A stretch of 64,000 nucleotides of DNA from Streptomyces orinoci (GCF_003121295.1 NZ_PHNC01000013.1:122745-186744); one strand, 5' to 3'. Shown: positions 35,551 to 44,382, counted from the first letter of the stretch. Notes: generated by a model from the letters alone, not told the origin. Translations and numbers: made by a program.

Positions 35551-35915
35551 GTTCTCTCCTTGTTCAGGGATTGTTCCGGGCAGGGTCGCATTGCCGGTGG
35601 GGCAAAGAACGCCGTCAGCACGGATACGGGACGGCGCACCGGCACAAGAAGCCAGGAATAATGCGGCAGTTCATTGGCTCGCATCGGCTTCCGGCATATG
35701 CATGGCATGCCCAACGAGCCTTCCGCAACCCCCTGCGGCGACAGATGTCCTGAAGTCATTGACGGATGAAGTAAGTTGGGCCGAATACCGCGGTCGCTGT
35801 TGACAGCAAACCCGCCGGAGCTATTCACTTCGCGAGGGTGACGGGACCCCGGCAAAGCCGCGGCTGTCCTGATGCGCCGTCAGCGTGACTCGACTACCAA
35901 TCCCCGGGAGCCGTA
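35551..35915. other. Divergent intergenic region between papain inhibitor and chitinase
   Basis: This 365-bp gap is less G+C-rich than average and must hold both promoters. A weak candidate on the plus strand is TTGACG at 35759 with GAATAC 18 bp later. I looked for DasR-type (ACTGGTCTAGACCA-like) sites expected near chitinase genes and saw none. Reading frames across it lack a ribosome site and normal codon bias. Confidence 0.35.
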
Positions 35916-36812
35916 GTGAGAAGAAATCGCATCGCCGCCCTGCTGCTGGCCTTACTGGCCTTCACCGGCATGTCCGCTCTCGCCCCCGCCGCCTCGGCGG
36001 CGACCGGTGCCGGTGTCTGTGACAGCGCGTCCAACTGGACCGCGGGCAAGTGGTATCCGGCGGGCACGGTCGTCCGGTACTCCGATGGGCGGTTCTATGT
36101 GGCCACCCACGACAATCCCGGCTATGACCCGGTCATCAGCACCTGGTACTGGAGCCCCTACACCTGCCAGGGCGGCGGCGACCCGCAGCCGGGCGGCTTC
36201 CCGGTCAGCGAGGCGCAGTTCCAGCAGATGTTCCCCAACCGGAACTCCTTCTACAGCTACCAGGGCCTGCTCGCCGCGCTGAGCGCCTACCCGGGCTTCG
36301 CCGGTACCGGAAGCGCCGAGACCAGGAAGCAGGAGGCCGCCGCCTTCCTGGCCAATGTGGCCCATGAGACCGGCGGGCTGGTGTACGTGGTGGAGCAGAA
36401 CACCGCCAACTACCCGCACTACTGTGACCGGAACCAGCCCTATGGCTGCCCGGCCGGCCAGTCCGCCTACTACGGCCGCGGCCCCCTCCAGCTCAGCTGG
36501 AACTTCAACTACAAGGCGGCGGGCGACGCCCTGGGCATCGACCTGCTGCACAATCCCTATCTGGTGCAGAACGACGCGGCCGTCTCCTGGAAGACCGCCC
36601 TGTGGTACTGGGACACCCAGCGCGGACCCGGCACCATGACGCCGCACGAGGCCATGGTCAACGGCCGCGGATTCGGCGAGACCATCCGCAGTATCAATGG
36701 CTCGCTGGAATGCAATGGCGGCAATCCCGGCCAGGTCCAGAGCCGGGTGGCCAACTACCAGCGCTTCACCGGGATCCTCGGCGTGGCACCGGGCGGCAAC
36801 CTCTACTGCTGA
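35916..36812 (+). CDS. Secreted GH19 chitinase with N-terminal chitin-binding module
   Basis: The product is 298 aa. A signal peptide (ALLLALLAFTGMSALAPAASA) leads to a CBM5/12-type module (about 33-88; NWTAGKWYPAGTVVRYSDGR and the aromatic ISTWYWSPYTC), a short linker, then GH19 (about 95-298). The catalytic Glu is in NVAHETGG, with a second acid in YVVEQN. YYGRGPLQLSWNFNY is the family signature. It cuts chitin by inversion. The GTG start has CGGGAG upstream. The layout matches ChiC/ChiF-type streptomycete enzymes active on fungal walls. Confidence 0.93.
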   Translation: MRRNRIAALLLALLAFTGMSALAPAASAATGAGVCDSASNWTAGKWYPAGTVVRYSDGRFYVATHDNPGYDPVISTWYWSPYTCQGGGDPQPGGFPVSEAQFQQMFPNRNSFYSYQGLLAALSAYPGFAGTGSAETRKQEAAAFLANVAHETGGLVYVVEQNTANYPHYCDRNQPYGCPAGQSAYYGRGPLQLSWNFNYKAAGDALGIDLLHNPYLVQNDAAVSWKTALWYWDTQRGPGTMTPHEAMVNGRGFGETIRSINGSLECNGGNPGQVQSRVANYQRFTGILGVAPGGNLYC

Positions 36813-36910
36813 CCCGGGAGCCGCCCTTGAATTCAGCCGTTGAATCAAGCGGTAATTCCCGAATCCAGCGGTCATTCCCGCTCCCCCGGGCGGGAGAGGT
36901 CACCGGCCGG

Positions 36911-36934
36911 GTTTCGGTGCCGCACCCCGGGTCA
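36911..36934 (+). promoter_or_regulatory. Sigma-B-type promoter motif (decarboxylase)
   Basis: GTTT (36911-36914), 14 bp, GGGTCA (36929-36934), 54 bp before the ATG at 36989. This is the member of the set closest to the GGGT form of the sigma-B -10 element. Confidence 0.45.
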
Positions 36935-36988
36935 CTCGTACCCGAAGGGCCCGCACCAGGCGGGAGGAGTTTCCCGGGAGGACCACCC

Positions 36989-38452
36989 ATGGATCACACG
37001 CAGGCGCCACTGCTGGAAGCGCTCGCGGACTACCACCGCAAAGGCCGGCTGCCGTTCACCCCGCCCGGGCACAAACAGGCGCGCGGCGCGGATCCGGAGG
37101 CCCGCCGGGTGCTGGGCGAGGCGGTGTTCCTCTCCGATGTGCTGGCCTCGGGCGGGCTGGACGACCGCCGCGCCCGGGGCCAGGTGCTGTTGCGCGCCGA
37201 GCGGCTGATGGCGGACGCGGTGCACGCGGAACACACCTTCTTCACCACCTGCGGCAGTTCCCTGTCGGTCAAGGCGGCCATGCTCACGGCGGCCAGCCCG
37301 CATCAGAAGCTGCTGGTGGGGCGGGACGCCCATAAGTCGGTGGTGTCGGGACTGATCCTCGCCGGGATCATTCCGGTCTGGGTGGAGCCGCAGTGGGACG
37401 CCGAGCGGCATCTGGCCCATCCGCCGTCCGCGGAGTCCTTCGAGCGGGCCTTCCAGGCCCATCCCGACGCCCGGGGCGCCCTGGTCACCAGCCCTACGCC
37501 ATACGGCTCCTGTGCCGAGCTGGCCGCCATCGCCGAGGTGTGCCACCGGCGTTCGCTGCCGCTGGTGGTGGACGAGGCCTGGGGAGCGCATCTGCCCTTC
37601 CATCCGGCGCTGCCCGCCTGGGCCATGGACGCCGGCGCGGATGTCTGTGTCACCAGCATCCATAAGATGGGCAGCGGCCTGGAACAGGGCTCGGTGTTCC
37701 ATCTCCAGGGCGATCTGCTGGACGCCGCCTCCCTGAAGTCACGCGCCGATCTGCTGGGCACCACCAGTCCCTCGGTGCCCATCCTGGCCGGAATCGACGC
37801 CTGGCGGCGGCAGATGATGCTGGACGGCCGTGAACTGCTGGAGCACGCACTGGAGTTGGCGGACAAGGTGCGGTCGGAGATCGGGCGCATCGACGGCCTG
37901 CGCGTCCACGGCCGCTCCGACTTCACCGGCCCCGGCCGGGCCGCCGACCTCGACCCGCTGCCGGTGGTCATCGACCTGGCGGAGCTGGGCCTGACGGGCT
38001 ACCGGGCCGCCGACTGGCTGCGCGAGCGGCACGGTATGGATGTGCACCTGGCCGACCACCGGCGGATCAGCGCCCAGCTCACCCATGCCGACGACCGGGA
38101 GACCGCCAAGGCGCTGCTCACCGCCCTGCGCGAACTGGTCGCCGTGGCAGCGGAGTTGGGCCCCACGCCCATGGTGACCGTACCGGACCCGGACCGGCTG
38201 CGCCTGGAGCAGGTACGCCCGCCCAGGGACGCCTTCTTCGGCGCGGTGGAGGATGTGCCGGTCGAGGAGGCGGCCGGGCGGATCGTGGCGGAGATGCTCA
38301 CTCCCTATCCGCCGGGCATCCCCACGGCGCTGCCGGGTGAGCGGCTCACGGAGCCGGTGCTGGAGTATTTGCGCTCCGGGATCGAGGCGGGCATGTACGT
38401 GCCGGATGCGGCGGATCCTGGGCTGCGGACGGTGCGGGTTTGCACATCGTAG
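36989..38452 (+). CDS. Orn/Lys/Arg decarboxylase, PLP-dependent (fold type I)
   Basis: The product is 487 aa, the short form lacking the N-terminal receiver-like domain of enterobacterial enzymes. Seen are FTPPGHKQARG, HAEHTFFTTCGSS (cofactor phosphate region), VDEAWGAHLPFHP, and the Schiff-base Lys226 in SIHKMGSG. It decarboxylates a basic amino acid (lysine, ornithine or arginine) to a polyamine precursor. The ATG has GGGAGGA upstream. It could influence the basic amino acid pool near the poly-amino-acid cluster, but it is 30 kb away and shows no sign of co-regulation. Confidence 0.9.
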   Translation: MDHTQAPLLEALADYHRKGRLPFTPPGHKQARGADPEARRVLGEAVFLSDVLASGGLDDRRARGQVLLRAERLMADAVHAEHTFFTTCGSSLSVKAAMLTAASPHQKLLVGRDAHKSVVSGLILAGIIPVWVEPQWDAERHLAHPPSAESFERAFQAHPDARGALVTSPTPYGSCAELAAIAEVCHRRSLPLVVDEAWGAHLPFHPALPAWAMDAGADVCVTSIHKMGSGLEQGSVFHLQGDLLDAASLKSRADLLGTTSPSVPILAGIDAWRRQMMLDGRELLEHALELADKVRSEIGRIDGLRVHGRSDFTGPGRAADLDPLPVVIDLAELGLTGYRAADWLRERHGMDVHLADHRRISAQLTHADDRETAKALLTALRELVAVAAELGPTPMVTVPDPDRLRLEQVRPPRDAFFGAVEDVPVEEAAGRIVAEMLTPYPPGIPTALPGERLTEPVLEYLRSGIEAGMYVPDAADPGLRTVRVCTS

Positions 38453-38489
38453 GGGGTGCGATTGGCGCGTTTTCGGGTGCGGGTGCTTT

Positions 38490-38522
38490 GTGGCTGGTCG
38501 CGCCCACGCGGCGGAGCCGCAT
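38490..38522. repeat. Dispersed intergenic repeat, copy 2
   Basis: This 33-bp segment is identical to 15901-15933. Like that copy it follows a stop codon (38452) and is followed by GCTCGCGCCCCTGAGGGGG, which can form a hairpin. The 173-bp gap also contains the sigma-B-like motif of the next gene. Confidence 0.75.
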
Positions 38523-38561
38523 ATGAACACGGCTCGCGCCCCTGAGGGGGTGCCCCCCACC

Positions 38562-38586
38562 GTTTTCGCGCGGACTTCGGGGGAAC
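38562..38586 (+). promoter_or_regulatory. Sigma-B-type promoter motif (formaldehyde-dehydrogenase-like gene)
   Basis: GTTT (38562-38565), 15 bp, GGGAAC (38581-38586), 39 bp before the ATG at 38626. Same spacing and -10 sequence as the sites at 33382 and 40236. Confidence 0.5.
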
Positions 38587-38625
38587 CCGGGTGAGACGGG
38601 CAGCACCGGACGGGAGGTGGGGCGC

Positions 38626-39816
38626 ATGCGGGCGCTGACATGGCATGGGAAGCGGGACGTCCGGGTGGACACCGTGGCCGATCCCCGGGTGGAGGAGCCC
38701 ACGGATGTGATCGTGCGGATCACCTCCACCGGCATCTGCGGATCGGATCTGCACCTCTATGAGATCCTCGGCCCCTTTATGACGCCGGGGGACATCCTGG
38801 GGCATGAGCCGATGGGCATCGTGGAGGAGACCGGTCCCGAGGTCACCGCCCTCGCTCCGGGTGACCGGGTGGTGGTGCCCTTCAATATCTCCTGCGGCAC
38901 CTGCGCCATGTGCGGGCAGGGGCTGCAGTCGCAGTGTGAGACCACCCAGGTCCGCTCGCAGGGCAAGGGAGCCGCGCTGTTCGGCTACAGCAAGCTCTAT
39001 GGCTCGGTGCCGGGCGGCCAGGCGGAGTTTCTCCGGGTGCCCTTTGGCAACACCCTGCCGGTGAAGGTGCCGCACGGGCCGCCCGACGAGCGGTTCCTCT
39101 ATCTCTCCGATGTACTGCCCACCGCCTGGCAGGCAGTGGAGTACGCGGCCGTTCCGCCGGGCGGCAGCCTGGCCGTCCTGGGGCTGGGGCCGATCGGCGA
39201 CATGGCCGCCAGGATCGCGCTGCACCGCGGGGCGCAGCGGGTGATCGGGGTGGACCTGGTGCCCGAGCGGCTGTCCCGGGCCCAGGCGCGGGGGGTGACC
39301 ACCCTGGATCTGCGGCAGCATGACGGCGCGGATGTGCTGGTGGAGGCCCTGCGGGAGCTGACCGACGGCCGGGGGCCGGATGCGGTGATCGACGCGGTGG
39401 GGATGGAGGCGCATGGTTCGGCGGTGGCCCAGACCGGCCAGCGGCTGGTGGGTCTGCTGCCGGATGCCTGGGCGGAGAAGCTGATGACCACCGCCGGGGT
39501 GGACCGGCTGGCGGCGCTGCACACCGCGGTGAAGGCGGTGCGCCGGGGCGGCACGGTCTCCGTGGTGGGCGTCTATGGCGGGATGGCCGATCCGCTGCCG
39601 ATGATGGTGATGTTCGACAAACAGCTTCAGCTGCGGATGGGCCAGGCCAATGTCCGGCGCTGGGTGGACGACATTCTTCCGCTGCTCACCGATGCCGATC
39701 CGCTGGGCGTGGAGGGCTTTGCCACCCATGTGCTGCCGCTGGAGGACGGGCCGAAGGCGTATGAGACCTTCCAGCGGAAGCAGGACGGCATGGTCAAGAC
39801 GCTGCTGCGGCCCTGA
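38626..39816 (+). CDS. Zinc-dependent dehydrogenase, formaldehyde dehydrogenase-like
   Basis: The product is 396 aa, longer than typical ADH because of the extra segment (about 110-150) found in glutathione-independent formaldehyde dehydrogenases. Catalytic zinc site GICGSDLHLYE and GHEPMG; structural zinc lobe with four Cys (SCGTCAMCGQGLQSQC); NAD fold LAVLGLGPIGDMAAR. It probably oxidises formaldehyde or another small aldehyde/alcohol with NAD. The ATG at 38626 lies 8 nt after GGAGG. Confidence 0.88.
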   Translation: MRALTWHGKRDVRVDTVADPRVEEPTDVIVRITSTGICGSDLHLYEILGPFMTPGDILGHEPMGIVEETGPEVTALAPGDRVVVPFNISCGTCAMCGQGLQSQCETTQVRSQGKGAALFGYSKLYGSVPGGQAEFLRVPFGNTLPVKVPHGPPDERFLYLSDVLPTAWQAVEYAAVPPGGSLAVLGLGPIGDMAARIALHRGAQRVIGVDLVPERLSRAQARGVTTLDLRQHDGADVLVEALRELTDGRGPDAVIDAVGMEAHGSAVAQTGQRLVGLLPDAWAEKLMTTAGVDRLAALHTAVKAVRRGGTVSVVGVYGGMADPLPMMVMFDKQLQLRMGQANVRRWVDDILPLLTDADPLGVEGFATHVLPLEDGPKAYETFQRKQDGMVKTLLRP

Positions 39817-39851
39817 GCCGGACGGCTTCCACGGCCCGCGGTGACGAGCGA

Positions 39852-39885
39852 GGTCCCGCCGCGGCCGACGGGCCTCGGCGGGACC
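39852..39885. terminator. Bidirectional terminator and adjoining 10-bp tandem repeats
   Basis: A 15-bp stem with one mismatch (GGTCCCGCCGCGGCC with GGCCTCGGCGGGACC, loop GACG) lies between convergent genes. Directly after it, 39886-39912 holds about three units of ACCGGTGGGA, probably made by slippage from the stem's right arm. Confidence 0.6.
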
Positions 39886-39936
39886 GGTGGGACCGGTGGG
39901 ACCGGTGGGACGGTGCGGGGCCCCTGGGAGCCCCGC

Positions 39937-40128
39937 TCAGTGTCCGTGCTTCTTCTTGGTGTGCTTGGGGTGCCGGACCTTCTCCACCGCGTCTTGGATG
40001 TCGCCCTTGATGCGCTGGACACGCCCCTCGGTCTGCGTCCGCTTGTCGCCGGTGAGGTGGCCGGCCGCTTCCTTCAGCCGCCCCTTGGTCTGCTCGGCCT
40101 TTGCCTTGGCCCTGTTCTTGGTGCTCAT
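39937..40128 (-). CDS. CsbD-family small stress protein
   Basis: The product is 63 aa, highly charged. The core GRLKEAAGHLTGDKRTQTEG is the CsbD signature (a pair of amphipathic helices), followed by a Lys/His-rich tail HPKHTKKKHGH. In Bacillus csbD is a sigma-B-dependent general stress gene; the molecular role is unknown. AGGGAG precedes the ATG at 40128. No GTTT-N15-GGG motif was found on its own strand. Confidence 0.87.
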   Translation of the reverse strand: MSTKNRAKAKAEQTKGRLKEAAGHLTGDKRTQTEGRVQRIKGDIQDAVEKVRHPKHTKKKHGH

Positions 40129-40235
40129 GCCACGGCACTCCCTTTCCAACGGAGGTGATGGGAACGTCCCCTCCGCGCCGAGTCTCACCCGCCCCCGTGG
40201 TGTACGCACCTCCCGCGGGTCCGAACGGGCAGGCG

Positions 40236-40260
40236 GTTTCCCTCCGGTGACAGGGGGAAC
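40236..40260 (+). promoter_or_regulatory. Sigma-B-type promoter motif (LLM oxidoreductase operon)
   Basis: GTTT (40236-40239), 15 bp, GGGAAC (40255-40260), only 9 bp before the ATG at 40270. If real, the transcript would be leaderless or nearly so, which is common in actinobacteria. Confidence 0.45.
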
Positions 40261-40269
40261 TCGGGCCGC

Positions 40270-41235
40270 ATGGTGCGAATCGGCTACACGATGATGTGCG
40301 AACAGGCCGGTCCCCGGGACCTGGTCTCCCATGTGGTGGGCGCGGAGCAGGCGGGCTTCGACTTCTCGGTCATCTCCGACCACTACTTTCCCTGGCTGGC
40401 CTCGCAGGGGCACTCCCCCAACGCCTGGGCGGTGCTGGGCGCGGCGGCGCAGGCCACCTCGCGTATTCCGCTGATGACCTATGTGACCTGTCCGACCGTC
40501 CGTTACCACCCCGCCCTGGTGGCCCAGCAGGCCGCCACGGTGCAGCTGCTCTCCCAGGGCCGGTTCCGGCTGGGTCTGGGTTCCGGGGAGAACCTCAATG
40601 AGCACGTGGTGGGCGGCGGTTGGCCCTCGGTGGCGGTGCGGCACGAGATGCTTCAGGAGGCGGTCGGGATCATCCGGGCGCTCTTCGAGGGCCGTACGGT
40701 CACCCATCACGGCCCGCACTACGACGTGGAGCACGCCAAGCTGTGGGACCCGCCGGAGCCGGTGCCGCCGATCGGTATCGCGGTGTCCGGGGAGCTGTCC
40801 TGCCGACTGGCCGGTGAGCTGGCCGATCTGGTGATCGCCACCGAGCCCGGCCGGGAGCTGGTGGAGGCGTTCGACCGGTACGGCGGGGCGGGCAAGCCCC
40901 GGGTCGGACAGCTGCCGGTGTGCTACGACCCGGACCGGGACGCGGCCATCGCCCGGGCCCATGACCAGTTCCGCTGGTTCGGGCTGGGCTGGCCGGTCAA
41001 CTCCGAGCTGCCCCATGACCTCGCCTTCGCCTCCGCCTCGCAGTTCGTCACCCGGGACGATGTGGCCCAGGCGATTCCCTGCGGATCGGATGTGGGGGCT
41101 TTTGTGGAGGCCGTACGGCCCTATGCGGACGCCGGTTTCACCGAGGTGGCGCTGGTCCAGGTCGGCGGGGACCATCAACTGCCCTTCCTGAAGTGGGCCG
41201 CCGGCGAACTGCTGCCCGCGCTGCGGGAGTTGTGA
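40270..41235 (+). CDS. F420-dependent luciferase-like (LLM) oxidoreductase
   Basis: The product is 321 aa. It has the LLM TIM-barrel features of the F420-dependent glucose-6-phosphate-dehydrogenase-related subfamily: IGYTMMCEQAG at the start, FSVISDHYFPW, VTCPTVRYHPA, GRFRLGLGSGENLNEHV and SGELSCRLAGELADLVI. Such enzymes use deazaflavin F420 for hydride transfer to small organic substrates. It heads a tight operon with a methyltransferase, a CDGSH protein and a haem-oxygenase-like protein. Substrate unknown. Confidence 0.88.
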   Translation: MVRIGYTMMCEQAGPRDLVSHVVGAEQAGFDFSVISDHYFPWLASQGHSPNAWAVLGAAAQATSRIPLMTYVTCPTVRYHPALVAQQAATVQLLSQGRFRLGLGSGENLNEHVVGGGWPSVAVRHEMLQEAVGIIRALFEGRTVTHHGPHYDVEHAKLWDPPEPVPPIGIAVSGELSCRLAGELADLVIATEPGRELVEAFDRYGGAGKPRVGQLPVCYDPDRDAAIARAHDQFRWFGLGWPVNSELPHDLAFASASQFVTRDDVAQAIPCGSDVGAFVEAVRPYADAGFTEVALVQVGGDHQLPFLKWAAGELLPALREL

Positions 41236-41882
41236 ATCGCGTGCTGCTGCTGCGGGCGCCGGGTGTCTATCCGCCGCAGGCGGACTCCTTTCTGCTGCGG
41301 CAGGCGCTGCTCAGGGAGCGGCTGCCGCCCGGTGCCCGGGTGCTGGACATCGGCAGTGGCACCGGCACGCTGGCCATCAGCGCGGCCCGTGGCGGCGCGG
41401 CACAGGTGGTGGCGGTGGACGCCTCGCTGGGCGCGGTGCTCAGCACCCGGGTCAACGCACTGCTCGCCGGGGTGCGGGTGACCGTCCGCCGCGGCGATCT
41501 GCTGGCGCCGGTGGCCGGGCGGCGTTTCCATCTGGTGCTGGCCAACCCGCCGTATGTTCCGGCCCCCGGCCGGCGGGGCAGCCGCACGGTTGACGCGGGT
41601 TATGACGGCCGTGCCGTGCTGGACCGGCTGGCGGTGCAGGTGCCGCCCGCGCTGCTGCCCGGCGGGGTGCTGCTGCTGGTGCAGTCGGCGCTCAGCGGGG
41701 TGTCCGCGACGGTGCGGGCCCTGACGGCGGGCGGTCTGGAGACCGAGGTCACCGACCGGCGGCTGGTGCCCTTCGGGCCGGTACTGCGCGGCCGCAGCGA
41801 CTGGCTGCGCCGGCGCGGCCTGCTCCAGGACGGCCAGGACAAGGAGGAACTGGTGGTGATCCGTGCCCGGCGGCCCGGCTGA
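41232..41882 (+). CDS. Class I SAM-dependent methyltransferase (HemK/PrmC-like)
   Basis: The product is 216 aa from a GTG overlapping the previous stop by 4 bp. SAM-binding motif I is VLDIGSGTGTLAIS, the acidic loop is VVAVDAS, and NPPYVP is the N-P-P-Y motif typical of enzymes that methylate glutamine or base amide nitrogens. It lacks the N-terminal helical domain of true PrmC, so the target may be a small molecule or another protein. It is part of the F420/CDGSH operon. Confidence 0.85.
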   Translation: MNRVLLLRAPGVYPPQADSFLLRQALLRERLPPGARVLDIGSGTGTLAISAARGGAAQVVAVDASLGAVLSTRVNALLAGVRVTVRRGDLLAPVAGRRFHLVLANPPYVPAPGRRGSRTVDAGYDGRAVLDRLAVQVPPALLPGGVLLLVQSALSGVSATVRALTAGGLETEVTDRRLVPFGPVLRGRSDWLRRRGLLQDGQDKEELVVIRARRPG

Positions 41883-42066
41883 GCGCCCCGCCACGAGGGT
41901 CCGGCGGGACCCCGGCGGGCCGCTGCTGATCGAAGGCCCGGTGGAGGTGGAGCTGCCGGACGGCAGTCTGGTGCGCTCCGACCGTCCGGTGGTGGCACTG
42001 TGTATGTGCGGGCGCAGCGGCATTCCGCCCTGGTGCGACACCAGTCATCGGGGCCGCCGGGCATGA
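41863..42066 (+). CDS. CDGSH-type iron-sulfur protein
   Basis: The product is 67 aa with the cluster-binding motif C-M-C-G-R-S-G-I-P-P-W-C-D-T-S-H, the 3Cys-1His pattern of CDGSH [2Fe-2S] proteins (the eponymous CDGSH is CDTSH here). The family is redox-active and can transfer clusters or electrons. The GTG start lies inside the methyltransferase gene (20-bp overlap). Co-translation with it and with the following haem-oxygenase-like gene suggests an electron-transfer role. Confidence 0.82.
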   Translation: MPGGPAERPATRVRRDPGGPLLIEGPVEVELPDGSLVRSDRPVVALCMCGRSGIPPWCDTSHRGRRA

Positions 42067-42125
42067 CCGCGCCAAGGCCGGGTACCTGTGACGCTCGTGG
42101 TACCGAAGGGACCTGGGAGACGGCG

Positions 42126-43103
42126 ATGCGACCTCCGCAGCCACGCGGGGAGATCTCCGCGGCGCTGATCGGCGCTCTGACGACAACGTCACCCGGCGAG
42201 GGCCCGCTGCCCGCCGCCGGGGCGGCGGACCCCTATGGAGACGATCTCCAACTGGCCCTCTATCTCTGCTATGAACTGCACTACCGGGGTGTGGCGGGGG
42301 TGTCCGACGACTGGGAATGGGACCCCCGACTGCTGCGGCTGCGCGGCGAGTTGGAGAAGCTCTTCCTGACCGCGCTGCGTGCGGATGTGCCCACCGGCGC
42401 CGGGGCGGCGGCCGCGCTGGAGGAGCTGGTGCTGGAGCCCCGGGACGGCCGGGGGGTGAGCCATTTCCTGTGCGGGAGCGGGGAGTTGTGGCAGCTGCGC
42501 GAGTACGCCGCCCATCGCTCCCTCTACCAGCTCAAGGAGGCCGACCCGCATGCCTGGATGATCCCCCGGCTGACCGGGCGGGCCAAGGCGGCCCTGGTGG
42601 CGGTGGAGTACGACGAGTTCGGGGCGGGCCGCGCCGAGCGGGTGCATGCCCGGCTGTTCGCCGATCTGATGCGGGACCTGGGCCTGGACGACACCTATGG
42701 CCGCTATCTGGACGCGGCGCCGGCGAGCACCCTGGCCACCGTCAACCTGATGTCCCTGTTCGGCCTGCACCGGGCCCTGCGCGGCGCGCTGGCCGGGCAC
42801 TTCGCCACCGTGGAAAGCCTGTCCCCGCCCGCCTCCCGGCGGCTGGTGAGAGCCATGGAACGGCTGGACGCGGGCCCGGCGGCGGTGCGCTTCTACGCCG
42901 AGCATGTGGAGGCGGACGCCGTCCATGAACAGCTGGTCCGCCATGATGTGGTCGGCGACCTGCTGCGCCGGGAGCCGGGGCTGGCCGGTGATGTGGAATT
43001 CGGCATCGCCGCCACCCGCCGGCTGGACGAGCGCTTCGAGGCGGACCTGCTCGCCGCCTGGCAGGCGCGGAGATCGTCCCTGCTGATCCCCCTGACCGAT
43101 TGA
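42126..43103 (+). CDS. Iron-containing redox enzyme (haem-oxygenase-like diiron fold)
   Basis: The product is 325 aa, all-helical, of the HO-like diiron oxidase type. Candidate metal ligands are Glu in ELHYRG, Glu and Asp in EYDEFG, His/Glu in HVEADAVHE, and the C-terminal region ERFEADLL. Characterised relatives oxidise amino acid or lipid substrates with O2. The ATG at 42126 is preceded by GGGAGA. It is the last gene of the operon; the small CDGSH protein could deliver electrons to it. Confidence 0.8.
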   Translation: MRPPQPRGEISAALIGALTTTSPGEGPLPAAGAADPYGDDLQLALYLCYELHYRGVAGVSDDWEWDPRLLRLRGELEKLFLTALRADVPTGAGAAAALEELVLEPRDGRGVSHFLCGSGELWQLREYAAHRSLYQLKEADPHAWMIPRLTGRAKAALVAVEYDEFGAGRAERVHARLFADLMRDLGLDDTYGRYLDAAPASTLATVNLMSLFGLHRALRGALAGHFATVESLSPPASRRLVRAMERLDAGPAAVRFYAEHVEADAVHEQLVRHDVVGDLLRREPGLAGDVEFGIAATRRLDERFEADLLAAWQARRSSLLIPLTD

Positions 43104-43244
43104 TACCGCCGGCTGCTGACCTGCCCAAACGCCGCGCACTGGCATCTATGGGCGACATCTGGTCACCTGGAATGAGGTGGCCGTAATCCGCCCGGTGCGG
43201 TGCGCCCGGCGCGATCGGCTCGGCCCGTTGAAGGAGGAGCCCAT

Positions 43245-44372
43245 ATGACCACAGCCACCCGCACCGACACCGGAACCCTGCGCGATCTGCTGGATGCGCC
43301 GGGCCCCTTCGTATCGGTCTACTTCGACCTCGAAGTACGTCCCCAGCGAACCGAGGAGGCCGAGGCGCGCTGGCGCGACCTGGCCGGCCGGCTGGCCCGC
43401 GAGGGCGTGGACCAGCGCACCCTTGACGCCCTTACCACGCGGGTGCTGGACGCGCTGCCCGGCACCGGGACGCTGGCCCTGTTCGCCACCAACGACGGCG
43501 AGATACGGCACACCGTGGAGCTGCCCGGCGCGGCACGCGGGGATATCGCCGAGTTCTCGCCGGTGCCGCATCTGCTGCCGCTGCTGGAGTGGCGCCAGGA
43601 CCACCCCGCCCGGGTGGTGGCGGTGGTGGACCGTACCGGGGCCGATCTGCTGCTCTACCCGGAGGGTTCCACCGAGCCCGAGCGGCGCCTGGTCCAGGGG
43701 CCGGACGACGAGATCGTCCGCAGCCAGCCGGGCGGCATGTCGCAGATGCGCTACCAGCACCGTGCGGAGGACTCCTGGGAGCACAACGCCACCCGGGTCG
43801 CCGAGGCGCTGGGCACCGCGCTCAGTGAGACCTCGGCCCGGCTGCTGCTGCTGGCCGGGGATGTCCGGGCCCGCCAGTACCTCACCAAGCACCTGCCGCA
43901 GTGGGTCCGGCGCGATGTCACCATCGGCCAGGTCAGCGGCAGCCGAAGCGAGGACGGCTCGGCGGAGGAACGCACCGCCCAGGTGGAGGCGGAGGCCGCC
44001 CGTGCCGGGCACGCCCGGACCGAGGGACTGCTGCGCCTGCTGGAACAGGAGCGCTCCCCCGGCGGCCATGCGGTGATGGGCGTGAATGAGACCCTGGAGG
44101 CCCTGTCGGTGGGCCGGCTGCGGATCCTGGCCGTCACCGATGACCCCCAGGACCAGCGCACCGCCTGGTTCGGCCCCTCCCCCACCGATGTCCGGGAACG
44201 CCGCGAGGACCTGCCGGAGGGCGGCGGTCCGGAGGCCCATGAGGGACGGCTGGCGGATGTGGCGGTCCGGGCCGCCCTGCTGACCGGCGCGGACGTCCGG
44301 GTCCTGGAACCGGACCTGTCCCCGACCCCGGCACAGGGCACGGCCGGGCTGTGCCGCTACTCCTACTCCTGA
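43245..44372 (+). CDS. baeRF/Vms1-like protein (Rv2629 type)
   Basis: The product is 375 aa. The whole-length pattern, including FVSVYFDLEV at the start, ALFATNDGEIRHTVELP, VVAVVDRTGADLLLY and a C-terminal ILAVTDDPQDQ, matches the bacterial eRF1-like family (baeRF family 2) containing Rv2629 of M. tuberculosis, a dormancy-associated protein. Eukaryotic relatives (Vms1/ANKZF1) cleave peptidyl-tRNA on stalled ribosomes, so ribosome rescue or hibernation is plausible. It has a strong AAGGAGGAG before the ATG and a strong terminator after the stop. Confidence 0.82.
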   Translation: MTTATRTDTGTLRDLLDAPGPFVSVYFDLEVRPQRTEEAEARWRDLAGRLAREGVDQRTLDALTTRVLDALPGTGTLALFATNDGEIRHTVELPGAARGDIAEFSPVPHLLPLLEWRQDHPARVVAVVDRTGADLLLYPEGSTEPERRLVQGPDDEIVRSQPGGMSQMRYQHRAEDSWEHNATRVAEALGTALSETSARLLLLAGDVRARQYLTKHLPQWVRRDVTIGQVSGSRSEDGSAEERTAQVEAEAARAGHARTEGLLRLLEQERSPGGHAVMGVNETLEALSVGRLRILAVTDDPQDQRTAWFGPSPTDVRERREDLPEGGGPEAHEGRLADVAVRAALLTGADVRVLEPDLSPTPAQGTAGLCRYSYS

Positions 44373-44382
44373 GGACGGGCTC

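Noticed and set aside
35436..35855. A 139-codon minus-strand frame upstream of the papain inhibitor
   Set aside because: Overlaps the real gene out of frame and has no start signal or recognisable composition.
35551..35915. A DasR operator before the chitinase gene
   Set aside because: No sequence close to the ACTGGTCTAGACCA consensus was found in the region.
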